Shown here one piece after another: positions 1-5,920 of a stretch of 12,608 bases of DNA. Location of the stretch: NCBI GenBank assembly GCA_003164375.1, contig PLTE01000399.1, positions 1-12,608 of the forward strand, read 5' to 3'. Position numbers and translations under genes: made by a program. The DNA comes from Hyphomicrobiales bacterium. Lineage in GTDB: Bacteria; Pseudomonadota; Alphaproteobacteria; Rhizobiales; Xanthobacteraceae. The notes under the pieces were generated by a model, which was not told the DNA's origin, did no database searches, and was given only the letters and a program-made list of their open reading frames with translations. How positions within the stretch are numbered: the stretch's first letter is position 1; each line of letters starts with the position of its first letter.

Positions 1-555
1 GGACCGGAGATCTGGCAGCAGACCGACGGCACGGTCGATGGCTTCGTTTGCGCGGTCGGCACCGGTGGCACGCTTGCCGGCACCGCCATTGCACTCAAAG
101 CTTTGGCGCTCAAGGCAGCAGCCGACAAAGCGGTGCGCATTGCGCTTGCCGATCCGATGGGGGCTGCGCTTTTCAGCTACTACACGACCGGCGTGCTGAA
201 ATCCGAAGGCTCCTCGATCACCGAGGGCATCGGCCAGGGCCGCATTACCAAAAATCTCGAAGACGCGCCGATCGACACGGCCTACCAGATTCCCGATGCC
301 GAAGCGGTGTCGATCATCTTCGACCTGCTCGAACACGAAGGCCTCTGCCTCGGCGGCTCTTCTGGGATCAACATTGCCGGCGCGGTTCGCCTCGCCAAGG
401 AGCTCGGGCCCGGCCATACTGTGGTGACCGTGCTTGCCGATTACGGGACGCGCTACCAGTCGAAGCTGTTCAATCCGCAATTCCTGCGCGAGAAAAACCT
501 GCCGGTGCCGCCGTGGCTCGAGCGCAAGTCGAGCATCAAGGTTCCCTATGAATGA
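1..555 (+). CDS. cysK: Cysteine synthase A family protein, C-terminal part (5' truncated by window edge)
   Basis: PLP-dependent beta-replacement enzyme that makes L-cysteine from O-acetylserine and sulfide in the cytoplasm. The frame is open from base 1 to a TGA at 553-555, giving 184 codons, roughly the C-terminal 55-60% of a family member; the Ser-Lys-containing N-terminal part and the start lie outside the window. Visible signatures are the Gly-rich phosphate-binding loop GTGGT (visible residues 20-24), the stretch SSITEGIGQGRIT that is characteristic of alphaproteobacterial CysK-like proteins, and GGSSGIN (118-124), whose serine normally contacts the PLP ring nitrogen. The sulfurtransferase gene follows 39 nt downstream on the same strand, which suggests co-transcription. 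Cystathionine beta-synthase and other fold-type II relatives share these motifs, so the exact substrate is inferred from overall resemblance. Confidence 0.9.
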   Translation, partial: GPEIWQQTDGTVDGFVCAVGTGGTLAGTAIALKALALKAAADKAVRIALADPMGAALFSYYTTGVLKSEGSSITEGIGQGRITKNLEDAPIDTAYQIPDAEAVSIIFDLLEHEGLCLGGSSGINIAGAVRLAKELGPGHTVVTVLADYGTRYQSKLFNPQFLREKNLPVPPWLERKSSIKVPYE

Positions 556-594
556 ACTTCACGGTCACGCCGGCGTTAGCCATTGAGAGCAATC

Positions 595-1470
595 ATGTTG
601 CGAACCGATAATACTTCTGCCCCCTCGCCCACGAGCCGCTGGCTGGTGTCGACCGATTGGCTGGCCGAGCATCTGCGCGATGCCAACGTCGTTGCGGTCG
701 ACGCTTCCTATTTTTTGCCGACGCAAAACCGCGACGCCCATGCCGAATACCGCAGCGGCCATATCCCCGGCGCCGTGTTCTTCGATATCGAGGCGGTCAG
801 CGATCACTCGACCGACTTGCCGCACATGCTGCCCGGCCCGACGCAATTCGGCGCGGCCGTCGGCGCTCTCGGCATCGGCGACGGCGACACGGTCGTCGTC
901 TACGACAGCGTCGGACTGCTTTCCGCGGCGCGCGTGTGGTGGACGTTCCGCCTGTTCGGCTCGAAATCGGCCTATATTCTCGACGGCGGCTTGCCGAAAT
1001 GGAAAGCCGAGGGCCGCCAGATTGAGGCCGGCGATGTCAGACCGCGGGCGACCAAAACATTCACTGCACAAATGAATGTCGCCGCCGTCGCCACCCTTGA
1101 CGAGGTGCGGCTCGCGCAAGCCAGCGATTCAACGCAGATCGTCGACGCCCGCTCGGCGGAACGCTTTGCCGGCAAGATGCCGGAGCCGCGGCCGGGATTA
1201 CGGTCGGGTCACATACCGCGGTCCTTCAACGTGCCTTACGACCGCTTGCTTGAGAACGGTCGGCTGGCCTCGCGCGAGCGCGTCGTGGCGGCGTTTACCT
1301 CCGCGGGCGTCGATCTCGACCAGCCTATCATCACCAGCTGCGGCTCAGGCGTCACCGCCGCGATCCTGACCTTCGCGCTCGAATCGATCGGCAAAGAACC
1401 GAAGGGCCTTTACGACGGCTCCTGGGCGGAATGGGGCTCGCGCCCCGATCTTCCGGTCGAGCGCGGCTGA
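595..1470 (+). CDS. sseA: 3-mercaptopyruvate sulfurtransferase (two-domain rhodanese)
   Basis: Transfers sulfur from 3-mercaptopyruvate to a thiophilic acceptor, linking cysteine breakdown to sulfane sulfur. The 291-residue product has two rhodanese domains. The N-terminal one (about 10-130) lacks a catalytic Cys (VVVYDSVGLLSAARVWW). The C-terminal one (about 155-285) carries the active-site loop CGSGVTA with Cys249; that loop is the signature of mercaptopyruvate sulfurtransferases, as in E. coli SseA, rather than thiosulfate sulfurtransferases. PEPRPGLRSGHIP matches the substrate-binding segment. I chose the ATG at 595 because GAGAG (585-589) lies 5 nt upstream; a TTG at 583 would add four residues but lose that site. 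It probably forms an operon with the cysteine synthase gene. Its last 96 bp (1375-1470) recur in a diverged form at 1807-1902. Confidence 0.93.
   Translation: MLRTDNTSAPSPTSRWLVSTDWLAEHLRDANVVAVDASYFLPTQNRDAHAEYRSGHIPGAVFFDIEAVSDHSTDLPHMLPGPTQFGAAVGALGIGDGDTVVVYDSVGLLSAARVWWTFRLFGSKSAYILDGGLPKWKAEGRQIEAGDVRPRATKTFTAQMNVAAVATLDEVRLAQASDSTQIVDARSAERFAGKMPEPRPGLRSGHIPRSFNVPYDRLLENGRLASRERVVAAFTSAGVDLDQPIITSCGSGVTAAILTFALESIGKEPKGLYDGSWAEWGSRPDLPVERG
1375..1470 (+). repeat. Direct repeat, left copy: 3' end of intact sseA
   Basis: These 96 bp, encoding the last 31 residues of the sulfurtransferase and its stop, align without gaps to 1807-1902 at a fixed offset of 432 nt. I count 14 differences by eye, about 85% identity. 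The similarity fades just upstream of 1375. Confidence 0.9.
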
Positions 1471-1516
1471 CCTGGGGCTAATAGGACCTGGGGGTTATAA
1501 GACCTGAGGCCATCGC
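1469..1516 (+). repeat. Three imperfect 16-nt tandem repeats overlapping the sseA stop
   Basis: Three units each begin with GACCTG and are spaced exactly 16 nt apart: gacctggggctaatag (1469-1484), gacctgggggttataa (1485-1500) and a more diverged unit beginning gacctgaggc (1501-1516). The first unit starts inside the TGA of sseA. Units 1 and 2 agree at 12 of 16 positions by eye, while unit 3 matches mainly in its first ten bases. No function is evident and no hairpin follows, so it does not look like a terminator. Confidence 0.6.
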
Positions 1517-1541
1517 GCCTGCTCGCGAGAGGAGCTATGTC

Positions 1542-1619
1542 ATGTCGGAAAATACTGGGTGTCGTCACCCATCATCCATGCCGACATGGCTGTGTTCCCC
1601 GCACCAACCGTCGTTCTGA
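1542..1619 (+). other. Short 25-codon reading frame behind a strong Shine-Dalgarno; possible truncated gene start
   Basis: GAGAGGAG (1527-1534) lies 7 nt before an ATG at 1542 that opens a 25-codon frame ending in TGA at 1617-1619. The product begins MSENTG and has no recognisable domain. The spacing is good enough that this could be the surviving 5' end of a gene that once followed sseA and was cut by whatever produced the downstream scar. It overlaps, on the opposite strand, the better supported small four-cysteine gene, so it is unlikely to be an intact gene itself. A different ATG at 1537 is too close to the same site. Confidence 0.2.
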
Positions 1620-1783
1620 ACGATTGCCCATTCCTGGACGGTCGACGACGACGGCGCCGGTGCATGCCGCCGGCATTCGCCGCGCTTCGCGTGCTGGCGC
1701 AGATGCGTCTCCGGCTGATCGTCCGCTAACGGCCACCAAAACTTGCAATTGCGACAACGTAGGTTCGAATTCTCATACGACAT
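1565..1783 (-). CDS. Small four-cysteine (zinc-ribbon-like) hypothetical protein
   Basis: The 72-residue product has cysteines at 10, 13, 37 and 61: a CxxC pair (RCRNCKFWWPL), then GECRRHAP and WCGEH. The pattern CxxCxFW ... GxCRRxxP ... WCGE is one I recognise from small uncharacterised proteins in proteobacteria and their phages; the four cysteines could bind one metal ion, but that is inferred. The start is well supported: GGAGG (1791-1795 on the plus-strand numbering) is 7 nt from the ATG at 1783. The gene lies between the intact 3' end of sseA and a decayed duplicate of it, on the opposite strand to both, which suggests it arrived with an insertion. It runs the same way as the Bug-protein gene at 1912-2886, with 128 nt between them. 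No biochemical role can be named. Confidence 0.7.
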   Translation of the reverse strand: MSYENSNLRCRNCKFWWPLADDQPETHLRQHAKRGECRRHAPAPSSSTVQEWAIVQNDGWCGEHSHVGMDDG

Positions 1784-1790
1784 TAGGCCG

Positions 1791-1795
1791 CCTCC
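1791..1795 (-). promoter_or_regulatory. Ribosome binding site of the four-cysteine gene
   Basis: Read on the minus strand this is GGAGG followed by a 7-nt spacer and ATG. It sits just beside the start of the sseA 3' remnant and is the main reason for preferring the minus-strand gene over the overlapping plus-strand frames. Confidence 0.65.
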
Positions 1796-1806
1796 AGATT
1801 TGGCTC

Positions 1807-1902
1807 GCGCTCAAATCGATCGGCAAAGAGCCGAAGGACCTCTATGACGGCTCCTGAACGGAATGGTGCTCGCACCCCGATCTGCCGGTCGAGCACGGAT
1901 AG
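1807..1902 (+). pseudogene. Decayed duplicate of the sseA 3' end
   Basis: Reads LALKSIGKEPKDLYDGS, then a stop where intact sseA has Trp (TGG changed to TGA, 1855-1857), then TEWCSHPDLPVEHG and TAG at 1900-1902. The intact sulfurtransferase ends FALESIGKEPKGLYDGS-WAEWGSRPDLPVERG, so the relationship is certain. There is no start codon or rhodanese active-site loop with it, so it cannot encode an enzyme. It ends 9 nt before the stop of the convergent Bug gene. Eleven of the 14 differences are transitions, mostly G to A relative to the intact copy. It could be the displaced original 3' end of sseA after an integration event, or the remnant of a tandem duplication that lost most of one copy. Confidence 0.88.
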
Positions 1903-1911
1903 AAACCCTGC

Positions 1912-2886
1912 TCAATTGATCTTAATACCCGCCGCCTTCGCCAGCACGATATTCGCCGCAACTTCCTTTTTGATGAGCGCATCGAATTCCGCGGGCGATA
2001 GCGGCATCGGTTCGATGCCTTGCGGTTTAAGCTTGTCCATCACCGCCGGTTCGGCCATCGCCTGTTGCGTTTCCTGGCGCAGGCGCTCGACAATGGCGCG
2101 ATCGGTGTGGGCGGGCACGAACAGGCCCATCCAGTAATTGTAATCGGAATCCGCGTAGCCGGCCTCGATCGTGGTCGGCACGTTCGGCAGCGATGTCGAT
2201 CGTTTTGGCGTACAGACCGCGAGCGCGACGAGCTTACCGTCGGCGATGAAGGGCAGCGCGGACGGCACTCCCATGCAGGCAAAATCGACCCGCCCTGTCA
2301 TGACTTCGGTGATTGCTTCAAGGCCGCCTTTGAACGGCACGTGGGTGGCGTTGAACCCGGCGCTCAAGCGAAGTCGTTCCGCGGCCAAATGCGTCGCGCT
2401 GCCGATTCCCGCCGAGCCGAAGGTCATGTTCTCGGATTTTGCCGCGCTCACGAATTGGCTGAGCGTCTTGATACCCTTCGAGGGGGCGATGATGACAACA
2501 TTGGGAACAGTTCCGAATGGGATGACAGCGGAAAAGTCGCGCGTCACGTCGTACGGCGCGTCCGGATAGATGGCTGGCGCCGCGGAATGCGCCGATGCAT
2601 TGACGAGGAGAGTGTAACCGTCCGGCGGCGCTTGAGCGACGACGGCGCAGCCGATCGTGCCGCCCGCTCCGCCACGGTCTTCCACCACAATTGGCTGGCC
2701 AAGCCGCGCCGACAACGGGTCGAGCACGACACGCCCGACAATGTCGATGCTGCTGCCCGCCGAAAAAGGGACGATGGCGCGAAGAGGTCGCGAGGGCCAA
2801 TTCGGCTCGGCCGATACGCTGCCAAGGGGAAGCGGGCAAGCGAGCGCCGCCATGGCAACCCGTAAAAATTCGCGGCGCGTCGTCAT
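1912..2886 (-). CDS. Tripartite tricarboxylate transporter (Bug family) substrate-binding protein
   Basis: Periplasmic binding protein of the TctC/Bug family, which captures small carboxylates or related solutes for tripartite tricarboxylate transporters. The 324-residue product starts with a Tat-type signal (TTRREFLRV, residues 2-10, then a hydrophobic stretch and likely cleavage after VSA at 26). The mature part begins with the family hallmark WPSRPLRAIVPFSAGSSIDIVGR, followed by GGAGGTIG, APPDGYTLL and the PYDVTRDFSAV segment. Length is normal for the family. The ATG at 2886 has a consensus AGGAGG 8 nt upstream; an in-frame start at 2973 would add an implausible 29-residue leader. No TctA or TctB membrane genes are present, so it is an orphan binding protein, as is common for Bug paralogues. 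The ligand cannot be read from the sequence. Confidence 0.9.
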   Translation of the reverse strand: MTTRREFLRVAMAALACPLPLGSVSAEPNWPSRPLRAIVPFSAGSSIDIVGRVVLDPLSARLGQPIVVEDRGGAGGTIGCAVVAQAPPDGYTLLVNASAHSAAPAIYPDAPYDVTRDFSAVIPFGTVPNVVIIAPSKGIKTLSQFVSAAKSENMTFGSAGIGSATHLAAERLRLSAGFNATHVPFKGGLEAITEVMTGRVDFACMGVPSALPFIADGKLVALAVCTPKRSTSLPNVPTTIEAGYADSDYNYWMGLFVPAHTDRAIVERLRQETQQAMAEPAVMDKLKPQGIEPMPLSPAEFDALIKKEVAANIVLAKAAGIKIN

Positions 2887-3021
2887 GGATGGGTCCTCCT
2901 GCGTCGCCGAGTGGCCGTGAACCGGCTGCCGTTTGCGCGGTCGCAACATCGAAGAACCTCGCCGCGAAAGCAAGCGTCGGGGTCTGAAAAGTTACGTTTA
3001 AGGGCGAGACTGAAATGCGCG

Positions 3022-3050
3022 AAAGCCGCAGGAGCGTGTCCTGCGGCTTT
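3022..3050 (-). terminator. Rho-independent-type terminator hairpin after the LTXXQ gene
   Basis: A perfect 12-bp inverted repeat, AAAGCCGCAGGA / TCCTGCGGCTTT, encloses a 5-nt loop (3034-3038). It lies 57 nt past the stop of the minus-strand LTXXQ gene and upstream of the Bug gene, so it would separate the two transcripts. Each arm ends in TTT on its own strand, but there is no long uridine tract. Confidence 0.75.
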
Positions 3051-3107
3051 GCGTAGTTGCGCCCGCTGCGGGGAGAGCGGAATTCAGCGTGCGCCAGTAA
3101 ATTGGTC

Positions 3108-3782
3108 TTAGAGTTTCGAGCCCTGATCGCCGTCTCCGCCGAGCCGGTCCTGAAACCTGTCGCCAGGACCGCCATGACCGTCTGACCCGAAGCGGCCGCC
3201 ATTGTGTCCCCAGCCGTGATCGCCATGAGCGTCACCACGGCCGTACTCGTTGAAGGCGTGCAGGCGATGATGCGGCCGTAAGATGTGGGCGAGCGCCGTG
3301 AAGCGGCCCTTTTGCTCGTCCGTGAGGCTCGCATACAACGGCGTGCCGGTATCGGCGAGCTTCTTCAGCGCCGCACTGGCCTTGGCCATAGTGTCCGCGC
3401 GTCGCGCCAGCCGATCGAACGGCGACGCCGGCGGCGCCGATTGATCGGCGGCCTGACGCGCCTCGCGGGCTTGCATGCGCTGGATGCGCAACTGCACCCG
3501 ATCGCGTAGCGCTTGCTCGAACGGCGGCCAATTCTTCGTCTGGTCGGGCGTGAGTTCGAGACCGGCCTTGAGCGCGGCGATCCGTGCGTCGGCGAATGCG
3601 TTAACATCGGCCACGCTCGGCCGATGCCGATGCTCCGCGCCGGGGCCGCCGTCACGGAGACCGCCGTGATCACCGAAACCATGCCCGCCAAAACCCTGCT
3701 GCGCGTAGACGAAAGTGGAACCGGCGAGAGCAAGAAATGCCGTCGCGGCTAACGCCATTTTAAACCCGGTCGACTTGATCAT
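3108..3782 (-). CDS. Periplasmic Spy/CpxP-like LTXXQ-motif protein with Gly/His-rich tails
   Basis: Likely secreted, helical periplasmic protein of the LTXXQ (Spy/CpxP) group, whose characterised members act as stress-induced chaperones or envelope-stress and metal sensors. The 224-residue product has a Sec signal (1-27, cleavage after VYA), a Gly/His-rich linker (28-55), and a helical core with two LTXXQ motifs, LTPDQ at 77-81 and LTDEQ at 153-157. The charged segment between them (about 93-115) is rich in Arg, Gln and Ala. The tail from about residue 170 is again rich in Gly, His and Asp. The ATG at 3782 has GAGGAGG 5 nt upstream. A plausible promoter lies at 3809-3837 and a hairpin terminator follows, so it is probably transcribed alone. 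Family assignment is firm; the stress it answers to is unknown, and the histidines suggest but do not prove metal binding. Confidence 0.82.
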   Translation of the reverse strand: MIKSTGFKMALAATAFLALAGSTFVYAQQGFGGHGFGDHGGLRDGGPGAEHRHRPSVADVNAFADARIAALKAGLELTPDQTKNWPPFEQALRDRVQLRIQRMQAREARQAADQSAPPASPFDRLARRADTMAKASAALKKLADTGTPLYASLTDEQKGRFTALAHILRPHHRLHAFNEYGRGDAHGDHGWGHNGGRFGSDGHGGPGDRFQDRLGGDGDQGSKL

Positions 3783-3808
3783 GTAATCCTCCTCGGAAGG
3801 TTTCCCGA

Positions 3809-3837
3809 ACTAAAAGACCAACCCGATGATGAGACAA
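3809..3837 (-). promoter_or_regulatory. Candidate sigma-70-type promoter of the LTXXQ gene
   Basis: On the minus strand, TTGTCT (3837-3832) and TTTAGT (3814-3809) are separated by exactly 17 nt; each matches its consensus hexamer at four of six positions. Transcription would start near 3802, giving a leader of about 20 nt that still holds the strong ribosome binding site. Found by eye only. Confidence 0.4.
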
Positions 3838-3985
3838 GTTAATCTTTCGACAGGTTCGCCTTGATGGGATTACAAGCCCGTAATATTTCCAAAGCAAAAA
3901 ACTCTGCGGTACTTTCGTGGTATCGGTGGATCAGATAATTTTTCGCCGCGATCGCACAGAGCGCCGCCGCATTCTCTGCGCTCGC

Positions 3986-4756
3986 TCAGCGCAACACCTG
4001 GCGCAGAAACAGCCGCGTGCGTTCGTGCTGCGGAGCATCGAAGAAGCCGTTGGGCTCGTTGATCTCGACGATCTGTCCATCGGCCATCAGGATCACGCGG
4101 TCGGCGACCTGGCGCGCGAAGCCCATTTCGTGCGACACCACCAGCATGGTGATGCCATCGGTCGCCAGCTCCACCATGGTGTCGAGCACTTCTTTCACCA
4201 TTTCCGGATCGAGCGCAGACGTCGGTTCGTCGAACAGCATGATGCTGGGGCTCATGCACAAGGCCCGCGCGATGGCGACGCGCTGCTGTTGGCCACCGGA
4301 CAGGCGCGCCGGATATTTTTGCGCCTGTTCCGGAATTTTCACGCGGGCCAGATAGCTCATGGCGAGCTCCTCGGCCTCTTTCTTCGGCATCCGCCGGACC
4401 CAAATCGGCGCCAGCGTGCAGTTTTCGAGCACGGTGAGATGCGGAAACAGATTGAAATGCTGAAACACCATGCCGACGTCGCGGCGCACCGCGACGATAT
4501 GTTTGGGATCGTCTGTCAATTCGATGCCGTCGACGACGATGCGGCCGCGCTGCCAGTCTTCCAGCCGATTGATACAGCGCAAGAGCGTCGACTTGCCGCC
4601 GCCCGACGGACCGCAGATGACGATGCGCTCACCGCGCGCGACGGTCAGATTGATGTCGCGCAACACGTGGAACTCGCCATACCACTTATGCAAGCCGGTG
4701 ATTTCGACGGCCGGTCCGGCGCGCGGCGAAACCGGTTGGTCCGGACGCTGTTCCAT
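3986..4756 (-). CDS. aapP: General L-amino acid ABC transporter, ATP-binding protein AapP
   Basis: Cytoplasmic ATPase that powers uptake by the AapQM permease. The 256-residue product has every ABC motif: the aromatic A-loop Tyr26 (HKWYGEF), Walker A GPSGGGKST (49-57), Q-loop in VFQHFNLFPHLTV, signature LSGGQQQR, Walker B IMLFDEPTSALD and the H-loop in VSHEMGFA. It closely resembles the HisP/GlnQ/AapP polar amino acid subfamily. I chose the ATG at 4756, 10 nt after the aapM stop, with GAAAGGG upstream; the frame is open further upstream but that stretch only reads antisense-frame sequence inside aapM. It is the last gene of aapJQMP. No convincing terminator follows in the 203-nt gap to the LTXXQ gene. 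Confidence 0.95.
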   Translation of the reverse strand: MEQRPDQPVSPRAGPAVEITGLHKWYGEFHVLRDINLTVARGERIVICGPSGGGKSTLLRCINRLEDWQRGRIVVDGIELTDDPKHIVAVRRDVGMVFQHFNLFPHLTVLENCTLAPIWVRRMPKKEAEELAMSYLARVKIPEQAQKYPARLSGGQQQRVAIARALCMSPSIMLFDEPTSALDPEMVKEVLDTMVELATDGITMLVVSHEMGFARQVADRVILMADGQIVEINEPNGFFDAPQHERTRLFLRQVLR

Positions 4757-4766
4757 CAAAGCCCTT

Positions 4767-5915
4767 TCAGCGCCGTTGCGCGCGCGCCAACCGCGTCTCG
4801 ACACTGCGCGCGTAGCGCGACATGCCGTAGCAGCAGGCAAAGTAAAACATCGCGGCAAAAACATAGCCGGTAACGCTGGTGACCGGCGTCGCCCAGTGCG
4901 GATCGGCGCGCGCGGCCTCGATCGTGCGCAAGAAATCGAAAATGCCGACGACAAAAACCAGCGTGGTATCCTTGAACAGACCGATAAAAGTATTGACGAT
5001 ATTCGGCAGCGTCACCCGCAACGCCTGCGGCAGGACGACAAGAGCCATCATGCGCCAGTAAGGCAACCCCAGCGCCCGGGCCGCCTCGTACTGGCCCCGC
5101 GGCACCGCGGCGAGCCCTCCCCGCACCACTTCCGCCATATAGGCGGAGGCGAACAGCGCAACGCCGATCAGCGCGCGTAAAAGCTTATCCGGCGCAAAGC
5201 GCTCCGGCACGAACAGCGGCAGCATGACGCTTGCCATGAACAGAACGGTGATCAGCGGCACGCCGCGGACGAATTCGATGAAGGTCACCGAGCACAACCG
5301 CACCACCGCGATTTCGGACCGCCGCCCTAGCGCCAGCAGAATCCCAAGCGGCAAGGACACCACGATGCCGACCGTGGCGACGACAATGGTGACGAGGATG
5401 CCGCCCCACAGCGAAGTCGAGACTTGGGACAGACCGAACATCGGCACGCCGCTCAGCAGAACGAAGGACAGGATCGGCAGCACGATGAAAAAATAAAACG
5501 CGCCGATGTCGCGGCGCGGCGCCGCAAGCCACGCCAGCCATACGATGCCGAATGCCAGCGCCAGGAAGAATAGATCGACCCGCCAGCGCTCACCGATCGG
5601 ATAGAAGCCATAGATGAAATAGTTCAGCCAGACTCGCACGAAGGCCCAGCAGGCGCCGGGCTCAGGATTCACCGGCGACGCGAGGCACGCCTCGCGGTCA
5701 TGCCCCGACCACACCGCATCGAGCAGGAAAAATCGTAACAGTTGCGGCACCACCCAGCAGACGGACACCACGCAGATCGCGGTCAGCGCGATATTGCCGG
5801 GCGACGACAGAAGATTCGCGCGCAGCCAACCGATCGCGCCGGCGCGCGCCGGCGGCGGCGGCAACCGTTGCGCCGGCACGGTGCGGAGATAGAAACTGTC
5901 GGCGGTCGCTGCCAT
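4767..5915 (-). CDS. aapM: General L-amino acid ABC transporter, permease AapM
   Basis: Inner-membrane subunit that pairs with AapQ to form the channel for L-amino acids. The 382-residue length matches AapM, which is longer than the HisM/GlnP type because of an N-terminal extension. A first membrane segment (about 40-66) is followed by a periplasmic loop, further hydrophobic helices, and then the BPD-type core starting near SLWGGILVTIVVATVGIVV. The EAA loop that docks to the ATPase is EAARALGLPYWRMMALVVLP, beginning at Glu277. The ATG at 5915 lies 5 nt after the aapQ stop, with a weak GAGG site inside the end of aapQ, so translation is likely coupled. Aap and Bra transporters in rhizobia carry a broad range of amino acids; the specificity here is inferred from the family. 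Confidence 0.94.
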   Translation of the reverse strand: MAATADSFYLRTVPAQRLPPPPARAGAIGWLRANLLSSPGNIALTAICVVSVCWVVPQLLRFFLLDAVWSGHDREACLASPVNPEPGACWAFVRVWLNYFIYGFYPIGERWRVDLFFLALAFGIVWLAWLAAPRRDIGAFYFFIVLPILSFVLLSGVPMFGLSQVSTSLWGGILVTIVVATVGIVVSLPLGILLALGRRSEIAVVRLCSVTFIEFVRGVPLITVLFMASVMLPLFVPERFAPDKLLRALIGVALFASAYMAEVVRGGLAAVPRGQYEAARALGLPYWRMMALVVLPQALRVTLPNIVNTFIGLFKDTTLVFVVGIFDFLRTIEAARADPHWATPVTSVTGYVFAAMFYFACCYGMSRYARSVETRLARAQRR

Positions 5916-5920
5916 GGTCC

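Noticed and set aside
1757..1780. A GGTTCGAATTC stretch resembling the T-arm of a tRNA gene, possibly an integration site
   Set aside because: The flanking bases do not form a full 5-bp T-stem, no acceptor, D or anticodon arms can be drawn upstream, and it lies within the first codons of the four-cysteine gene.
1537..1857. A 106-codon plus-strand frame ending in sseA-like residues
   Set aside because: Its last 17 or so residues belong to the sseA remnant by accident of frame, the rest is antisense to the better supported four-cysteine gene, and the start codon is only 2 nt from the purine-rich site.
2020..2865. A 281-codon plus-strand frame opposite the Bug gene
   Set aside because: It is the complement of a well-conserved gene and its translation shows only the Arg-rich composition of a shadow frame; no ribosome site was seen.
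3893..3901. A run of T on the minus strand downstream of aapP as a terminator tail
   Set aside because: No stable hairpin immediately precedes it.
3959..3983. GAGCGC/GCGCTC inverted repeat just after aapP as an operon terminator
   Set aside because: Only 6 bp with a 13-nt loop and no T-tract behind it on the minus strand; such short pairs are common in GC-rich DNA.
3986..4954. An upstream start (4954) for the AapP frame
   Set aside because: It would add 66 residues of Arg/Ala-rich sequence lying inside aapM; ABC motifs and family length fit the ATG at 4756.
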